64,000 nt of DNA from Galaxea fascicularis (GCA_948470475.1 OX419337.1:6579574-6643573), one strand, 5' to 3'; shown: positions 48,931-61,215, counted from the stretch's first letter. A program made the numbers and translations. The notes: generated from the letters alone by a model not told the origin.

Positions 48931-49893
48931 AATTATCACAGGTCCAATGGACTATAGGGTGTAAACACTCGCCGCAGTGTCCGGTCTATTTGACTTGTCG
49001 CAATTAACCTGGGGCGATGGCGCGCAAACAACGTTTCATCGAGACAAGAATCCTATCACATACCCACGGTTTTCACAGCAAGTTTTCACAGAGATGGGAC
49101 TGGGGCAGATGATGTCCTGTATGTTAAAGAAGAACTCTATTTTCGTAAATTAAATACCTTACCACTTGGCTGCGTGATCTGCAGTGGAACTGTTAAACTG
49201 AAATGTAGGTCATATTAGACTCAAATTTGATACATGATAAACAACTCGCGAAATGTAACGAATGCAATGTCGCTACCGTTGTTTTTGCGTAAAATTTTCT
49301 AGATAATTTTTTTTCTAATGGGTTGCTCTCCTTTCGCCGTAAACAATCTGGGATCAAATTAGGTAGAGATCATAATCTAACAGCTTGGGACGGATAGGGG
49401 CGGTGACTTTTGCGAGACTTCGATCATGACAGTAGAACCTGATTTCGGTGATGTCGATTCAAGTCACAGAGGTGAGTCGAATTTGCACTCTGTTCGATTT
49501 TTTGGGCCATGACTTTGTTAAGTATAGCTCACTGTGTGTACTTTCTGTGGCAATTTCCTGATGTTGCCTTGATTTTTAACAGTTTTGCAACTGCTTTAAG
49601 CTACACTCGAGAAGGCTAAAATGTGACGTACGAAATTGGGCTGAAGTCTCGTCGATTGAGCGTGCGTCCTTGCACAGTACACCAGAGTTCATCAGAACTA
49701 TCGAGTGAGTTCAGATGGTCTTCGGGACAAAATCGAGAGTTAAACTCTTTTCCACATAATAAGAATTGTCAGTTCCTGAGCTGCCACCGTGGTCTTTGTT
49801 CTCCACGGGCTTTGCACACTGAAAACATATTTGGTAATTTCTATATTTGCAGCCCCGTCAAAATATGTCGGCTAACGGAGATTTTGTCGCATA
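48931..49893. other. ORP1 3' flank, no gene seen
   Basis: It should contain the ORP1 3' untranslated region. I found no clear AATAAA within the first 250 bp; ATTAAA-like words near 49150 are candidates only. Confidence 0.4.
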
Positions 49894-50280
49894 CAGTAAA
49901 CACCCGCATATAAGAACACACGATTTTGGAGTTCAGGCTGATTGAGTTCTTATTTATCGGGTGCTTTGTGACAAATCAGCCTCAAAATGTTCTTAAATTT
50001 TTATTTAGTAATACTATCCAAAACATGTTGCTAGGGGTATAATTAGCATATTCTAGGAAAATGAAATAAATGATTATTTTGTAATTTGATTATAATTTGA
50101 TTATAGTTATCTGACAGCAAACATAAACTTACATGTTTTGTAATTATGACACTTTTTCCATTTTGTAAGAAGATGTTACAATTTTCAGGCTGATCTTGTT
50201 CTTATAAAAATGGGGCTTTATTGGCCAAATTTCAGCCTGGTGTTCTTAATCCATTTGTTCTTATATGCGGGTGTTTACTG
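49894..50280. mobile_element. Tc1/mariner-like MITE, 387 bp
   Basis: The ends CAGTAAACACCCGCATATAA and TTATATGCGGGTGTTTACTG are inverted and perfect over at least 24 bp. TA borders it on both sides (49892-49893 and 50281-50282). Subterminal words TTCAGGCTGAT and TTTCAGCCTGG are also inverted. No transposase. Confidence 0.85.
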
Positions 50281-50569
50281 TACTTCACACTAACGTTCTT
50301 TGATAACAAGTGCAATGTTTCTACTAGTTTAATTGTAACCAGACAAAAAAATCGAAGTTTCTTGTGGTGAATCAATCCGTATTATGAACACGAACGAACA
50401 CTGCGTGTTGAGTGATTGGGGTTACTGTGGCCTAGGAACGCCTTAACACGCGTGAAAGATTGGGCCACTTGAAGAGTCAGCGATCGAGCTCGTGGTGACG
50501 ATTCCATGGCATCAATTCCTATAGTTTTGCATTTATGTGTATATATGGAAATTGTCTTAGGTTTTCTTA

Positions 50570-50760
50570 GGGCCGATTTACACGGTACGATTTGTCGCGC
50601 CCGTCTTGTCGTATGCGACACAAACTAGAACAAAGTTGTGTCGTGTGAATGCTCCTACAACGTCTCTACGACAGACGCACGCGGCCTAAAATTTGTCGTA
50701 GGATTTTGAATCATGTTTTAAAACCATACGACAGTCATAGGTATGGATAATATTGAATGA
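50570..50760. repeat. TCGTA/CGACA-rich repeat fragment
   Basis: It opens with GGGCCGATTTACACGGTACG and has repeated TTGTCGTA/TACGACA words on both strands, as in a degenerate MITE. The right end is not found. Confidence 0.4.
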
Positions 50761-51179
50761 CAAGTGTCGTATACGATTTTTATTTTATTTTGGGGGTTGA
50801 AGATGGGGTTTTGATTAAGGACAAATGCATTGTTGGGTTTCTCACGGTCTCAATTAGTCGTCCTGTAAACTCACTGCTTCTGTAAATTTTGATTTGAACG
50901 TAATTTTCCTATTTTTGTAACTGAAATTATATTTAGTTCTTGGGCTGAGTAACAAAGAGGTTTTTTGAGAATTTAATCCTTTTAAACCCTAAGATCAAAA
51001 TTTAAATTCTCACTTGTTGCCCCTACACATTTCCTTTAGAATATCAAGCGAATTTATCTTGCATGATCCAGTCCTTAATTCTCATGACCTCTCTGTTTCA
51101 TAAAGCGTTGACATTACAAGGAGATATTTGATGTTGATCACTCTTAGGGTGTAAGGGTTAAGTTAAGGAAGAACCTTTC

Positions 51180-51385
51180 TACATTGTCTCGCTCAGCCCG
51201 GCTGGTGAGTGGGTACAGTTCAAGGGATATTCTGTATTCCAATACATTATAAAGCCAACAGGTGATGAGAATAGGAGAATTTATCATTCGGAGGTTATAA
51301 CGCCGAATTCTCTTCACCAATTTACAGGGAAATGTAGGGCAGCTTGAAGGGAGAATTGCTTATCAGATCTTGGGAGTTACAGGGT
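51180..51385. repeat. Interspersed repeat (TTGCAAGGAGAAAT family), copy 3
   Basis: TTATAAAGCCAACAGGTGATG, GAGAATAGGAGAATTTATC and GGGAGTTACAGGGTTAAAG are diverged versions of words in 12870-13035 and 61040-61215. Confidence 0.4.
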
Positions 51386-51569
51386 TAAAGGATCTGTGGT
51401 CCCATATGACCGCCGTCTTCCCCTTACCAAATCACTCGTTCGTCATGGTCACAATGGTCAGTTGAGTTATATTTACATTTATTACATTACATTTATACGA
51501 ATTCTCCCTACATGTCACATATGATACACATGTTGATACTGGGTGTTAAGAAACAGTTGAATCGGTTTT

Positions 51570-51967
51570 CCGGGAGTCACTCGTTCAAGCAGCAGCGTTC
51601 AAACATTTTTCATCCAACATCGTTTTTGTTGTTCACAGCATGGGGTGGCTAAACGAGCGAACAATGTTTGATCAAACGTCGAGCACAGTGCGCCCACATA
51701 ACGCTTTCTGCGTGTTACCGCAGAAGTTGCGTCCGCAGATTCGCCTTCTGAGTGGTTGCCTTTCGCGCTCGCGCTTGCTTTGTTTGAAGAGGTGTCTAAA
51801 CGGTCAAACATTTTCGCGTGAAGCAAAATGTTGGATGAAAATGTTTGATCTAGATCAAACATTGGAAGTCATTCAAATGCAATGTTGAGAGAGGCGGCTA
51901 AACGGTCAAACATGCTCGTTCAACATGATGTTCGATGAAAATGTTTGATCGTTTAGCCGGGGCTTAA
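51570..51967. mobile_element. Element with repeated GTCAAACATT / AATGTTTGAT words
   Basis: It contains at least six copies of (A)AATGTTTGATC or its inverse and several TGGCTAAACG words, ending at 51944-51967 with GTTTAGCCGGGGCTTAAG. This is the pattern of a non-autonomous DNA element with internal repeats. The left end is unclear. The two opposed open frames here are artefacts of the inverted repeats. Confidence 0.55.
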
Positions 51968-54483
51968 GAGTGACCAATATTTAATTTCTCCTTTTCGTGA
52001 CACTGCTCAACCAAACAAAAAGGTTGTGAGAAAAAAGGAAGTGATCAACAAGTAACAAAGGTCTTGATTGTTTAACAAATCATTACCATAGAAAATGTAT
52101 GGAATACAGTGTGGAGAATATACATGCTTACCTCCCTTCTCCATGTCCTCCCCCCCCGTCCCCTCCCTAGTGATACATTTCCAACGGATCCACAGCTGAG
52201 TAAAGAATAAATACTTTGATTATTCAACACACTGTCACTGTTCTCTATGGTATAAATTCAGCATATTTGCTAGTTTGTGTGCTTGGTAGATCATGGAGTA
52301 AGTCCACAGACGGTTGTTTGTTTTTTTTTTGTTAATATTATTGCAGTAATTTGGTGAAAAATCGGTATTTATACATCGAAAGGTAACATAGGGTGCCAAT
52401 ATATAACATTCTGTCGCTTTTGTGATTGGCTGAGAGGTTTGGAAAACGAAAGGAAAATAAAAAACTTGTCAGTGGTTTGTTAAATGAGTATCCGATTTAA
52501 AGTTACGTGGTGAAAAGGAGCACTGTCATGCTATTTGCAAGTTGGTCGGCTGTAAGATCTAAAAAATGTCTTTAAATCAGGAAAAACCCAAAAATAATGA
52601 AGCAGTTCATTTACTCATGACTGTGTTACTGCACCGAAACTAGTCTTCTTCTGTTACGGATGACAGGGATGGAAATGGATTGCGTTTTGAAAAATTTACT
52701 TAAAGTTTTCAAATTCTGGCACGTCATACCATGGCCGAAAATGTACTATAGATGACTTTTCCTGCAGAAATCAATTGATACCTTTCTCCTACGTTTCAAG
52801 GAATGTTTCGGCATGAGGAAAGGTCATTATTAAAGTAGGAGTTTTGGGAACGTTGGGCCGGAAAACTGCAAAACCCCTGTGACAATGCCCCTTTAAACTG
52901 AAAATATGTTCGTTTCTTGGGGTTAAAAGCGGTTAACACTTTATTTTGTATTTAATTTACCGCACAAGTTTTGCCACGTAATTTCTGTCTTGGAGGCAGT
53001 CACGAATAATTAATCGATGTGCCTTTAACTATTTCGGTTTAAAGAAGTTGATTTGAAGCATGCAATGTTTTCGGGTTATTTGTGCTGTTCTTCACGAATT
53101 TGATTTATGCAAGAACGCGCAAAACACGTACTAGTCAACGGGTTAACATCCCCTCGAACGCATTCTCTTGGCTTTGATTATTGTAATTCATAAATAAAGT
53201 GCTTTTACAGATCCGGAAGAACATATCAAATGCGTTTTTACTTCGGTTGGTAAGCCATGTGGGACGTTTGGCTACTACTTCAAAACACGGTATTAGAGAA
53301 AGGTAGCTCATTTTCTTCAGTGTTTCGGGCCATATATGTCCGTGCCATTCTTTCGAACGGATTCATCCACTTCAGTAACATTCTTTGGTAATCAAACTAG
53401 ACGGCGAATAAGGGTTTCGTTGAAGAAAAGAAGTGTTTAAACCTTCTAAAAAGAATGAAGCTAAATTAGGGTGACAGCGCCACTTCAGAGCCAAGTAAAT
53501 ATTGTTAGGCGTGATATCCTTCAAATGCTTTCGCTGAAATCACACAGAAGATGTTGACGTAATGTTTGTGGCACTACTTCGGTCATTTTAGAACGTTTCT
53601 CCAAACGACAAAGATGTTGAGAATGTCCGAGTTTGTTTGTTTTACTTACATTTTTGGTATTGGAACTTGCGATATCACTGGGAACGCCTCAGTTTTTTTA
53701 TAGCTGTCTCGCCCATACCTCACGTTACGTATTTTGCCCAATCGGAGGCGAGCGAAAATGTTTGAAGGATTACAACAGTTGACATCAGGACCCTGTTCTA
53801 CTGCAAAACAAACGCAAGCTTATAAAGATTTTAATGAAATTGAACGTGGCAGAAGAAAATCATTATTTAGGTTTCTTGAGATATTGACTATTTAAGTAAT
53901 TTTAGGTACATCTAATGCATACGCTGTTTCAAAACGGGGTATGAAATTTTAGTATTAAAGAACTCTAGATTGCATTTGGGAACTTTGGACTGAGTCTTTT
54001 TCATGCTACTTGCAGCCTTCTTTCATCCCAATGTTGCTTTTATGTCTCCCATTGGTAATGTAATGTTCAAAAACCGAGCAGCAGTGTTTCATTGGGTTTA
54101 AAAACACGAGGCGTAGTTTGCGGTAGAGCTATTCATTTGTAGAATGTCGTTGGGTTTACTGTTATTTTTCCGGATAGAATCGGCTGCAAAATTCAGCCGT
54201 GTCTATATCAGATATAAAGACACTGATTAAACATTAATTATTTTGTATTTCCTTTATGAATTATAAATGAGTTTTTGAAGAAAATGAAAAATCCATTTGA
54301 ACACCTTTTTTTGCGTGGGCGAAGCCCTGTGAACAAACTCAGTCATAATCACGATCCACGGTGCGTGTTGTCGGTTAGTTGGTGGCTTAGAGGCTTGGGC
54401 AGTCGGTTGGTCTGTCAGTCTGTTATGTTGTAGTAACATGCACTCATACTTTATTTAAGTCTCAAATCGTAGCTGAGCAAGGT
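51968..54483. other. 2.5 kb without a supported gene
   Basis: AT-rich sequence with no coding frame longer than about 60 codons and no splice-consistent exon series. I see no repeat ends here. Confidence 0.4.
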
Positions 54484-54660
54484 TGCTCTAATAATTGGGG
54501 AGACTGTTGATCAAATCAAATCAAATGTTGAGGAGAGGGGAAAAGCGGAGTAGAACCAACAAACTCAGCCGACTTATGACGCCGAGTCCGGAGATCGAAC
54601 TCGGGACATCATTGGTGGAAGGCGAGTGCTCACCACTGCGCAAACCCTGCTCCCTTCCTG
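54484..54660 (-). mobile_element. tRNA-derived SINE (type A), minus strand
   Basis: Reading the minus strand: GGGAGCAGGGTTTGCGCAGTG, GTGAGCACTCGCCTTCCACC and a B-box-like GAGTTCGATCTCC, then GGCTGAGTTTGTTGG. This parallels the plus-strand copy at 4432-4610. Confidence 0.65.
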
Positions 54661-55820
54661 CGGTTTTATGCCACTCCACTGAAGCTTTCCCTTCATTTCA
54701 TGTTTGTGCTGCTTGCCCGGCTGGCCTTGCTTTCTCTTGGCGTTGTCCCGCTCCCTATACAACAACTGGAGGGGAGAGCGATGGTCAGCTTTCCATCGCA
54801 GCTGGGCTTTGATCAGCTTGGTTTTAATGTTGACTATCGGTATACAAAGCAAAATATGACAGCGTTTTTTAATTCTTTTATTATCCTTACTTCGCTCTTC
54901 ATTAAATTTCTCGATTAAACAGAGGGAATAACTGTAGCACGAAATGGTTTAACGGTGGTTAACCTTCAGAAAACAGATTATGAACAATGACAGGAATAAA
55001 CTAAATGAAATAGAATCATTAGCATCTGTTGAAAAATATGGCTACACAATTGATTGGTAATGAGGTAGCTTTATAAACTAAACAGGCGAAGACATAAACA
55101 AAGAATAGTTACCAAAAAGTTATGTAAAATATAAATTAATTTTGGATAGTAAATTAAGTGCCTTAATATAATCTTCCTCGCCTTCTAGAGCTACGAATCA
55201 AGCTAAACTAATTGATTTCTTGAACGCCGGTTTTGGTAGATTACATACTTGAGATGGGAGGCAATTCCACGCTTTCGAGCCAAAGCATAAAAAAAAGATC
55301 CCCTGTTGATTCAGACGTGAAAATTTAGTATGATATTAACCACAAGAGGAAGCCCTCGTATTATACAATATTTACAGGTAAATTTCGTCAATAACCTCCA
55401 GTTAATGCAATAAAGATTTTCTTTCTCGAAAACCCCGGCCCCAAAAATATCTCCACCCATTTTAAGAGCGGACGATAGTTGCCTAATGTATTTACGAGTC
55501 TGCCACTGCCATTTACGGTATGTTTTATATGTACATTAAGTAATTCTGCAGCTGGTACTTCTCGTTTTGGGTTTTCTGAGGCAGGTAGGTATTGAGAAAA
55601 ATTAAAAATACTCTGGAACCACGAGATTCAATCTTCTGCGTTTGGCAAACGACGACTACTTGACAAGAAAAGAGAGTAAAAATAAGTTCACTCAAAACAC
55701 CGAGTAAAACTGAAGTTACTTTGTGAACGAGCTCTGTAAAAGAAACAATTAATACTCAAGAATACACATTTCGGGATTTGCACCCTATTCGACTTTTACG
55801 ATATTTAAGAGTAAGAGAAA
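54661..55820. other. Non-coding stretch
   Basis: No supported gene. Short frames near 54574-54918 overlap the SINE edge and are not credible. Confidence 0.4.
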
Positions 55821-55901
55821 GTTTTTATTTGGTGTTCGAAATTGCTAGGTACAGTCGTCCTGTTCATCTGGCTTAGTAGTTCCGCTATCTCTATCTCTGG
55901 C

Positions 55902-56983
55902 TCATGCTTTTACATCGAGGACAGCTCCATACTGGTGTTCGGTGGCGACAGCTGCTGGTGCTTTTGCGCCGTGAATGGCGCTACCGCCCACCATGCCGTT
56001 GTCGCTAACTCGTCCCTTAAGTCCAACCACCCTGCGCAGGAACATTTTCTTGGCACAGGTTCGAAAGTCTCTTTTACGAATGGAATAGATGATCGGGTTA
56101 CATGCTGAGGTGAACATAAAGAGAGAAGAGGTCACCAGTGTTGCCTCGGATGGAACATCGGTACTTTTGACGAACCGACCACAAAGGCCCAAGATCCAAG
56201 TGGGTAGATAGCAAAGAAAAAATACAGCGACGACAATGATGACGTCGTAAGCTGCTTTCCTTTCGGCCATCCGTCGCTTCGAATTATCTTGCTTGTGGCC
56301 TTCACGACCCTCAAGGCTTCCAATTTGGATTTGTGTGGCGTTTGCTTGGGTTTTCGCGGTCTTGTAGACCGACCAGTTCATGAGTGCGATCGCCAGAAAT
56401 GGTACAACGAAGAACAAGACCGCCATTGCTGTCTTCCATCTACTTGAATCTGTCCTTGTCATCCATTGTTGCTGGCAGAAGAAGACGTCCGAGTTATAAA
56501 CGTACTTCCCCCCTCCTAGAAAAGGATCGATGCAAAATACGATCGGAATTATCCAGATAAGAACCATGAACTGAAAGCCACTTTGGAACTGGTCATCATG
56601 CCACTGTAAGTCAAGGGCGATTTTACGATCGCGCTGTATCGATCATACGACACTGCGATCAGATGGAAGACTGTGTTAATGTAGGAATATCTCGCAAAGA
56701 ATGGATTAAGATAGCACATAGTCTCGCCGTATGGCCATCTTTCCTGTGCTATGCTTGCCATACGAAATGAATTGACGAGAATTAAAAACAGAAAGTCCGT
56801 TATTGCAAGGCTAGCGAGGAGAATACACCGCATTACATGAAATTTTCTCTGCAGGACGATCGTGATTATAACCAGCAAATTACCAGGAAGACCGATGGCG
56901 TCGAAACCTGCAAGAAAGGCTACAATGACCTGAGGGAACACCATGCTAGTGTGGAAGCTGTGTTGATGGAAAATATTATTCAA
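55902..56983 (-). pseudogene. Intronless class A GPCR with one frameshift
   Basis: Two overlapping minus-strand frames, 56549-56983 and 55902-56567, together cover a whole rhodopsin-like receptor. The first has TM1 with GLPGNLLVI, TM2 with LASLAITDFLFL, the TM3 end SYDRYSAI (DRY motif) and the second loop start. The second has TM4 (VLIWIIPIVF), an extracellular Cys, TM5 (FFVVPFLAIALMNWSVYKT), a long third loop, TM6 (VAVFFLCYLPTWIL) and TM7 with NPIIY. They join if one base is missing between about 56567 and 56585. TM7 lacks the retinal-binding Lys, so it is not an opsin. The ligand is unknown. Every other motif is intact, so a sequencing error or a very recent inactivation both fit. AATAAA on the minus strand near 55823 follows the stop. 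Confidence 0.85.
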
Positions 56984-58009
56984 ATCTATTCTTCCGGGCT
57001 GAAATGCAAGCCGTTACCCGTTACAATTTAGAATTCACTGCATTTAGTGCCGGACATAATCAAGTGCGCCTTTATCTTGATAAGAGGTTTGGAGGAAGTG
57101 ACGACTTCGAAAGCAACAATTAAACACATTAGCTGTTGACAATTGCAAGGATCTCTTGGAACTTTTGGAACACCTTGTGTCCCAACAAAGATTAATACTG
57201 CATATTCTTGCGCTTGACTCGTTTAAATGTGATTATTATTTGTTTAAAGCTATTACAGTTCCTGTGAAACACTTTCGAAACCAGTTGCTAAATAATATAC
57301 GGACGACATCCTTTTTGGTAAAGCCGTCTGGGCTGAAGAACTCTTGAACTGTAAAGTTGCAATAGTATGACAATAAAAATTACATGAAATACAACTAAGA
57401 GAAGTATTGATCGAGGTAGAGATCTAAATATTTTACTCAAAAGTCCTGATAACTCGGTATCGGAACAGAAACCCAATTGTGTTGCTGGTTGTAGTTCACC
57501 ACTAAATATTCTCAGCTGGGAATAATTCATGTAAATTTTATTTACACTCGCACAATTACCACCGTTCATTTTTGAACAGTGAAGATTTGAATTTCCGACG
57601 TTTAACTATAGCTGTAATTTCACTGCGCAGATTATCTCACTTTATAAAATAGCTGAGATACTACGTGCGTTCTGTTTGGTCAAGAATCTATGGTTTATTG
57701 TACCGGTAAACTCAAACAAAACTATGGCTCGTAAAACTCCTTGTTGACACTTACAGTTATTTCTCAACATCCAGCGCGGGCTTATTACGCCGGAAAACCA
57801 TAGAAAATGCAGTGTATTGTTTAAGGATTGTTTAGCTTTACTGTGTACCGTCTTTCTCTTTGCTTGGTTGATCGATTTTAAAAAATGTAATTCGGAAACT
57901 CAGACTCAGTGGTTTTTTCGCTCATAACCGAGATTCGTGCACACCGGAGCAAGGCGGAGGAAAACCGCGGTCTTGGGTTAATTCCTTCCCTCAAACGAAA
58001 CTCTTAACT
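56984..58009. other. Spacer between GPCR and UNG-like gene
   Basis: AT-rich with no convincing frame. A word series near 57780-57815 (CCATAGAAAATGCAGTGTATTG) is a diverged relative of the 47418-47589 MITE end. Confidence 0.4.
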
Positions 58010-58120
58010 TTAAAGACCCGTTCAGACGGTTTCAACTTGCATTTATTTCAACAATCGTTCAACTTTCGTTGCATGGAAATATGTTGGTCAAATGTTGACA
58101 CTGTTTGAACGGGCCTTAAT
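58010..58120. mobile_element. Small MITE with TTAAGGCCCGTTCAAAC-like ends
   Basis: TAAAGACCCGTTCAGACGGT and CTGTTTGAACGGGCCTTAA are inverted, with CAACTT and TTGTTG words inside. About 111 bp. Confidence 0.65.
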
Positions 58121-58198
58121 ACTCATGATCGCCGTACCACGTATGGCCGCGTCACGAATTGAGTAACATCCAAAAACAAATCGTCTTACAATTTTGCT

Positions 58199-58204
58199 TT
58201 TATT
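58199..58204 (-). terminator. Polyadenylation signal of the UNG-like gene
   Basis: AATAAA on the minus strand about 55 bp after the stop codon. Confidence 0.55.
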
Positions 58205-58257
58205 GTTTCTTTCCAATGAACAAAATTTCCGGATAACTCTGTTAAGCTGACATAATC

Positions 58258-59747
58258 TCAAAATGCAGGGCACGGCTGCATTTCACACTCTTCTTTCTCG
58301 GTGAAGCCTGAACCGGATTTCGTCCAACTGAACAAACGACTGGTGTACTTTTTGCAAGGCAGAGGAACCAGGTTCCAGTCCACCATGCCGCGGCCATTCT
58401 TGCACAGCCATTCGTTAGCACAAGTGAAGTAATTTTGACAAAAGAACTTCCCGGCTGGTGCTCTGGGTGAAGGATGCCCCCCTGCGACAATGTAATGCTT
58501 GCTTTTGTCAATTTTACTCTCCAGTGCTTTTGCTTTGCTGCCCCAGAGGATCCAAACTGATGGAGGTGCATGGTCGTTGATGTACTTCATGATTTCGCGG
58601 CTGAATTTTCTCCAGATTGGGATGTGTGATCCAATTTGGTTTTGGACCAGGGTCAAAGCCGTGTTCAGCAAGAGAACGCCCTGTTTTGCCCAGCTCACCA
58701 AAACACCAACGGTGGGATCAACGCAGTAACCCTCATTTCTAGCTTCAAGGATCACCCTCAGGACACTTTGGACCGTTTTTGGATGAATAGTGGGATCCAG
58801 ACTGAATGAGAGCCCTGTGGCTAGGCCCGGTTGAGGAGCAGGATCTTGACCCATGATAATGGCCTTGACTTTGTCAGGTGGAACCATGTGGAAAGCCCTG
58901 AAGATCCACCCGATTTTTGGATTCAATCCCAGGCCTTTGACTTGAGAGTCCTCCTGAAGACGATTGGAGATTTCTTCCATCATCTTCTTGACGTCTTCTC
59001 GGTTGAAGAATGCCTCCCATCCTTTTGGTTGGCAGGAAGAATCGTAGACGATCTCCATAAGGTTGTGTGTTTTATACGAAGCGGACTCTAGCAGATTTTT
59101 GCACATTTCATCTTTTGACTTCTCGTCATTGAGACGTCCTACATCAACACACCAAATAAAAGAAGTCAGTTTTTGCGACTTTTCTGTTGCTTCCCACTTA
59201 ATCGAAATGAAAAAGAGACATTTCTGTCATCACTGACCACGGTTGGCTACACGTTTCAGGTAGTGGTTGACTTTAGTCATTTAACACATGAAAACAGCGG
59301 CTGTAATGTTCTCATAAACAAAATAAGTCACTCCCTAGTAATGACTCTGAACCATCTCTAAATTAGAACAATTAAAAATAAAAACGAAAAAGAGATAATT
59401 CTTTCCGTGAATGGTGTAAACTAAAAGGAATAAACTACTCGGAATTTTTAAAGAAACCACTGCAGCTGGAATACTTTACAAAGCTAGAGAGCTTGTGTTT
59501 GATCCAGCCTGACCGGTATGAATGCAGAATCCTTGAATTTTTACTCGACATTTGTGTGGCGTTCCGCGGTTCCTGATATTGCGGTGATCTAGTTTCCCTT
59601 TCTTCTTTCTGTTCAGCTATTCACACTTACTTCCTCATGTTTATTACTTGTTAAGAAGTAGACGTAAAACAAGCAAAAAATCTTACCAATTTTTGCATCA
59701 GTGGCGGCTACAAAACAAACCACCAAAACAAGAAGAACTGGCTTCAT
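58258..59747 (-). CDS. Secreted uracil-DNA glycosylase-like protein
   Basis: Exon 1 is 59687-59747 and exon 2 is 58258-59138, with GT-AG borders and matching phase, giving 313 residues. Exon 1 encodes a clean signal peptide (MKPVLLVLVVCFVAATDA) and little else. The rest aligns along its length with family-1 uracil-DNA glycosylases (UNG): the water-activating loop MGQDPA (Asp119), the pocket Phe in GLSFSL, WAKQGVLLLNTALT (Asn179, the base-reading Asn), WILWGSKAKA and the HPSP loop (His242). Two key residues differ. The Tyr that normally follows GQDP and excludes thymine is Ala121. The minor-groove wedge Leu after HPSP is Arg246. The mature part has nine Cys and a Cys-containing C-terminal tail not found in nuclear UNG. 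A likely 5' UTR acceptor (TTTCTTTTTAG near 59797) suggests a further non-coding exon. Enzyme activity is unproven; secretion is inferred from the signal peptide. Confidence 0.88.
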
Positions 59748-61039
59748 TGTTATGAGATGAGGTCAAAGATTCGGTTTATTATGGGTGATACGGGCTAGAA
59801 ATTCTAAAAAGAAATAGAAAGACAGTAACTGAGTTAGTACCAAGAAGTGTAACTCTTCTTGTGCTCTCTGAGAATGGATATCAACAGACATTTAGATTAA
59901 ATCACTGCTTTCACCAAATTGTAAGATTGGAAATAGCTAACGATTAAGCTGGTTCTTACGCAGTAAAAGGATATTCGCAAATTTCGATAATAGGCAATTT
60001 AAAATATAACGATAATTCGTTTTCAAATAATCATGGACGGACTGACACAACAGACAACAACGCTCTATTTTTTCCTCAATAAAAAATACCAATCTAAAAA
60101 TAAATTTTGAGTTTCATCTTGTTTAAAATGTTGCTTTTTTGTTACATTGTGTGTGACGAATATTTTCCTGTAACGCAGGTATTGTACTTTAGTTGAATAA
60201 ATAATTTCGCAAGCAATCCTGAGTCAATTTGTTCAATGAGTTACTCGAATAAAAAGCATCAATTATTTTCAAAACTTCCTTATCATTTTGTCGATTGCTT
60301 GTCTTTCATCCTCGTTGTGTTTAAAAAACGATGCATAACATTTAAAAACTAAGACAAAACTGAACTAACACGGAAATATTAGGGCATAATACGATGGCAT
60401 TTCAGACTGGCTCTACGAGGAGACTTCGCAGAGTGAATTCTTGGTGGCCACGATATCAAGTGCCTCAGAAATCTGATGCATACTAAGGTGGAAATGTAGG
60501 GTTTGACCGCCCTCCAAATGACCAAACATTATATCAGGGAGTAATGTCAATTATGTTGATACAATATGTTACTGCTGTCTCAACGCATAGTTGGACAACC
60601 GACACAAGAGAATTTTCAAGGTCTTAAGGAAGGTCCGCCGCGTATAAAGTACTGGCTTTATCGAGCTTGAGGTATTTCGCTAGGAAACGTCGCATCTTAA
60701 CTTTTGTTATCCTCGAGATACTCTTTCATTTTATGCAGCATTTCAGCATCTTAATTTACCCAACCGGAGATTAGCTATAGATGGCACATGGATTACCAAA
60801 AGCTAGGAAACTGAACAAATAATGAAAAGATGGCAAATACAAACCTGCTGTGTTTAAAACTTAAGAGTCCAGATTCTCTACAAAAGCTGACCTGAAAATG
60901 AGCAAATTGAAAAGACATGAGATGTGATACATTACTTAATTTTGCGTACGTCATTCTTCCTTTGATTGGAGAAAAAAATTGGTGCTATTATTCTCTCTTT
61001 CATTACAGAATCTGGTCTCTGATTGGTGAACACTCTCCT
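59748..61039. other. Upstream flank of the UNG-like gene
   Basis: It holds the probable 5' UTR intron and promoter of the UNG-like gene. No other gene is supported; the only open frames are short and AT-driven. Confidence 0.4.
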
Positions 61040-61215
61040 CTTGGCAACTTTTTAACTTTTTCACTCCTGTGATCTCAATGTTAATTCTTCTTACTGTATG
61101 CCCTACACTGCTTATAATATTAGTTCTGATTTTTTTTTTCTTTATTCTCATTACCTGCCTTATTGACAATATACGGATGTTGCAAGGAGAAATTACTTAT
61201 TGGTCACTCCTGAAA
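61040..61215. repeat. Interspersed repeat (TTGCAAGGAGAAAT family), copy 4
   Basis: CACTCCTGTGATCTCAATG, CTTATAATATTAGTTCTG, TTTATTCTCATTACCTGCC and GTTGCAAGGAGAAATTAC align with 12870-13035. The hydrophobic open frame here is a product of its T-rich strand. Confidence 0.6.

Noticed and set aside
51599..51888. Opposed 82- and 87-codon frames
   Set aside because: Both arise from repeated AATGTTTGATC words of a non-autonomous element.
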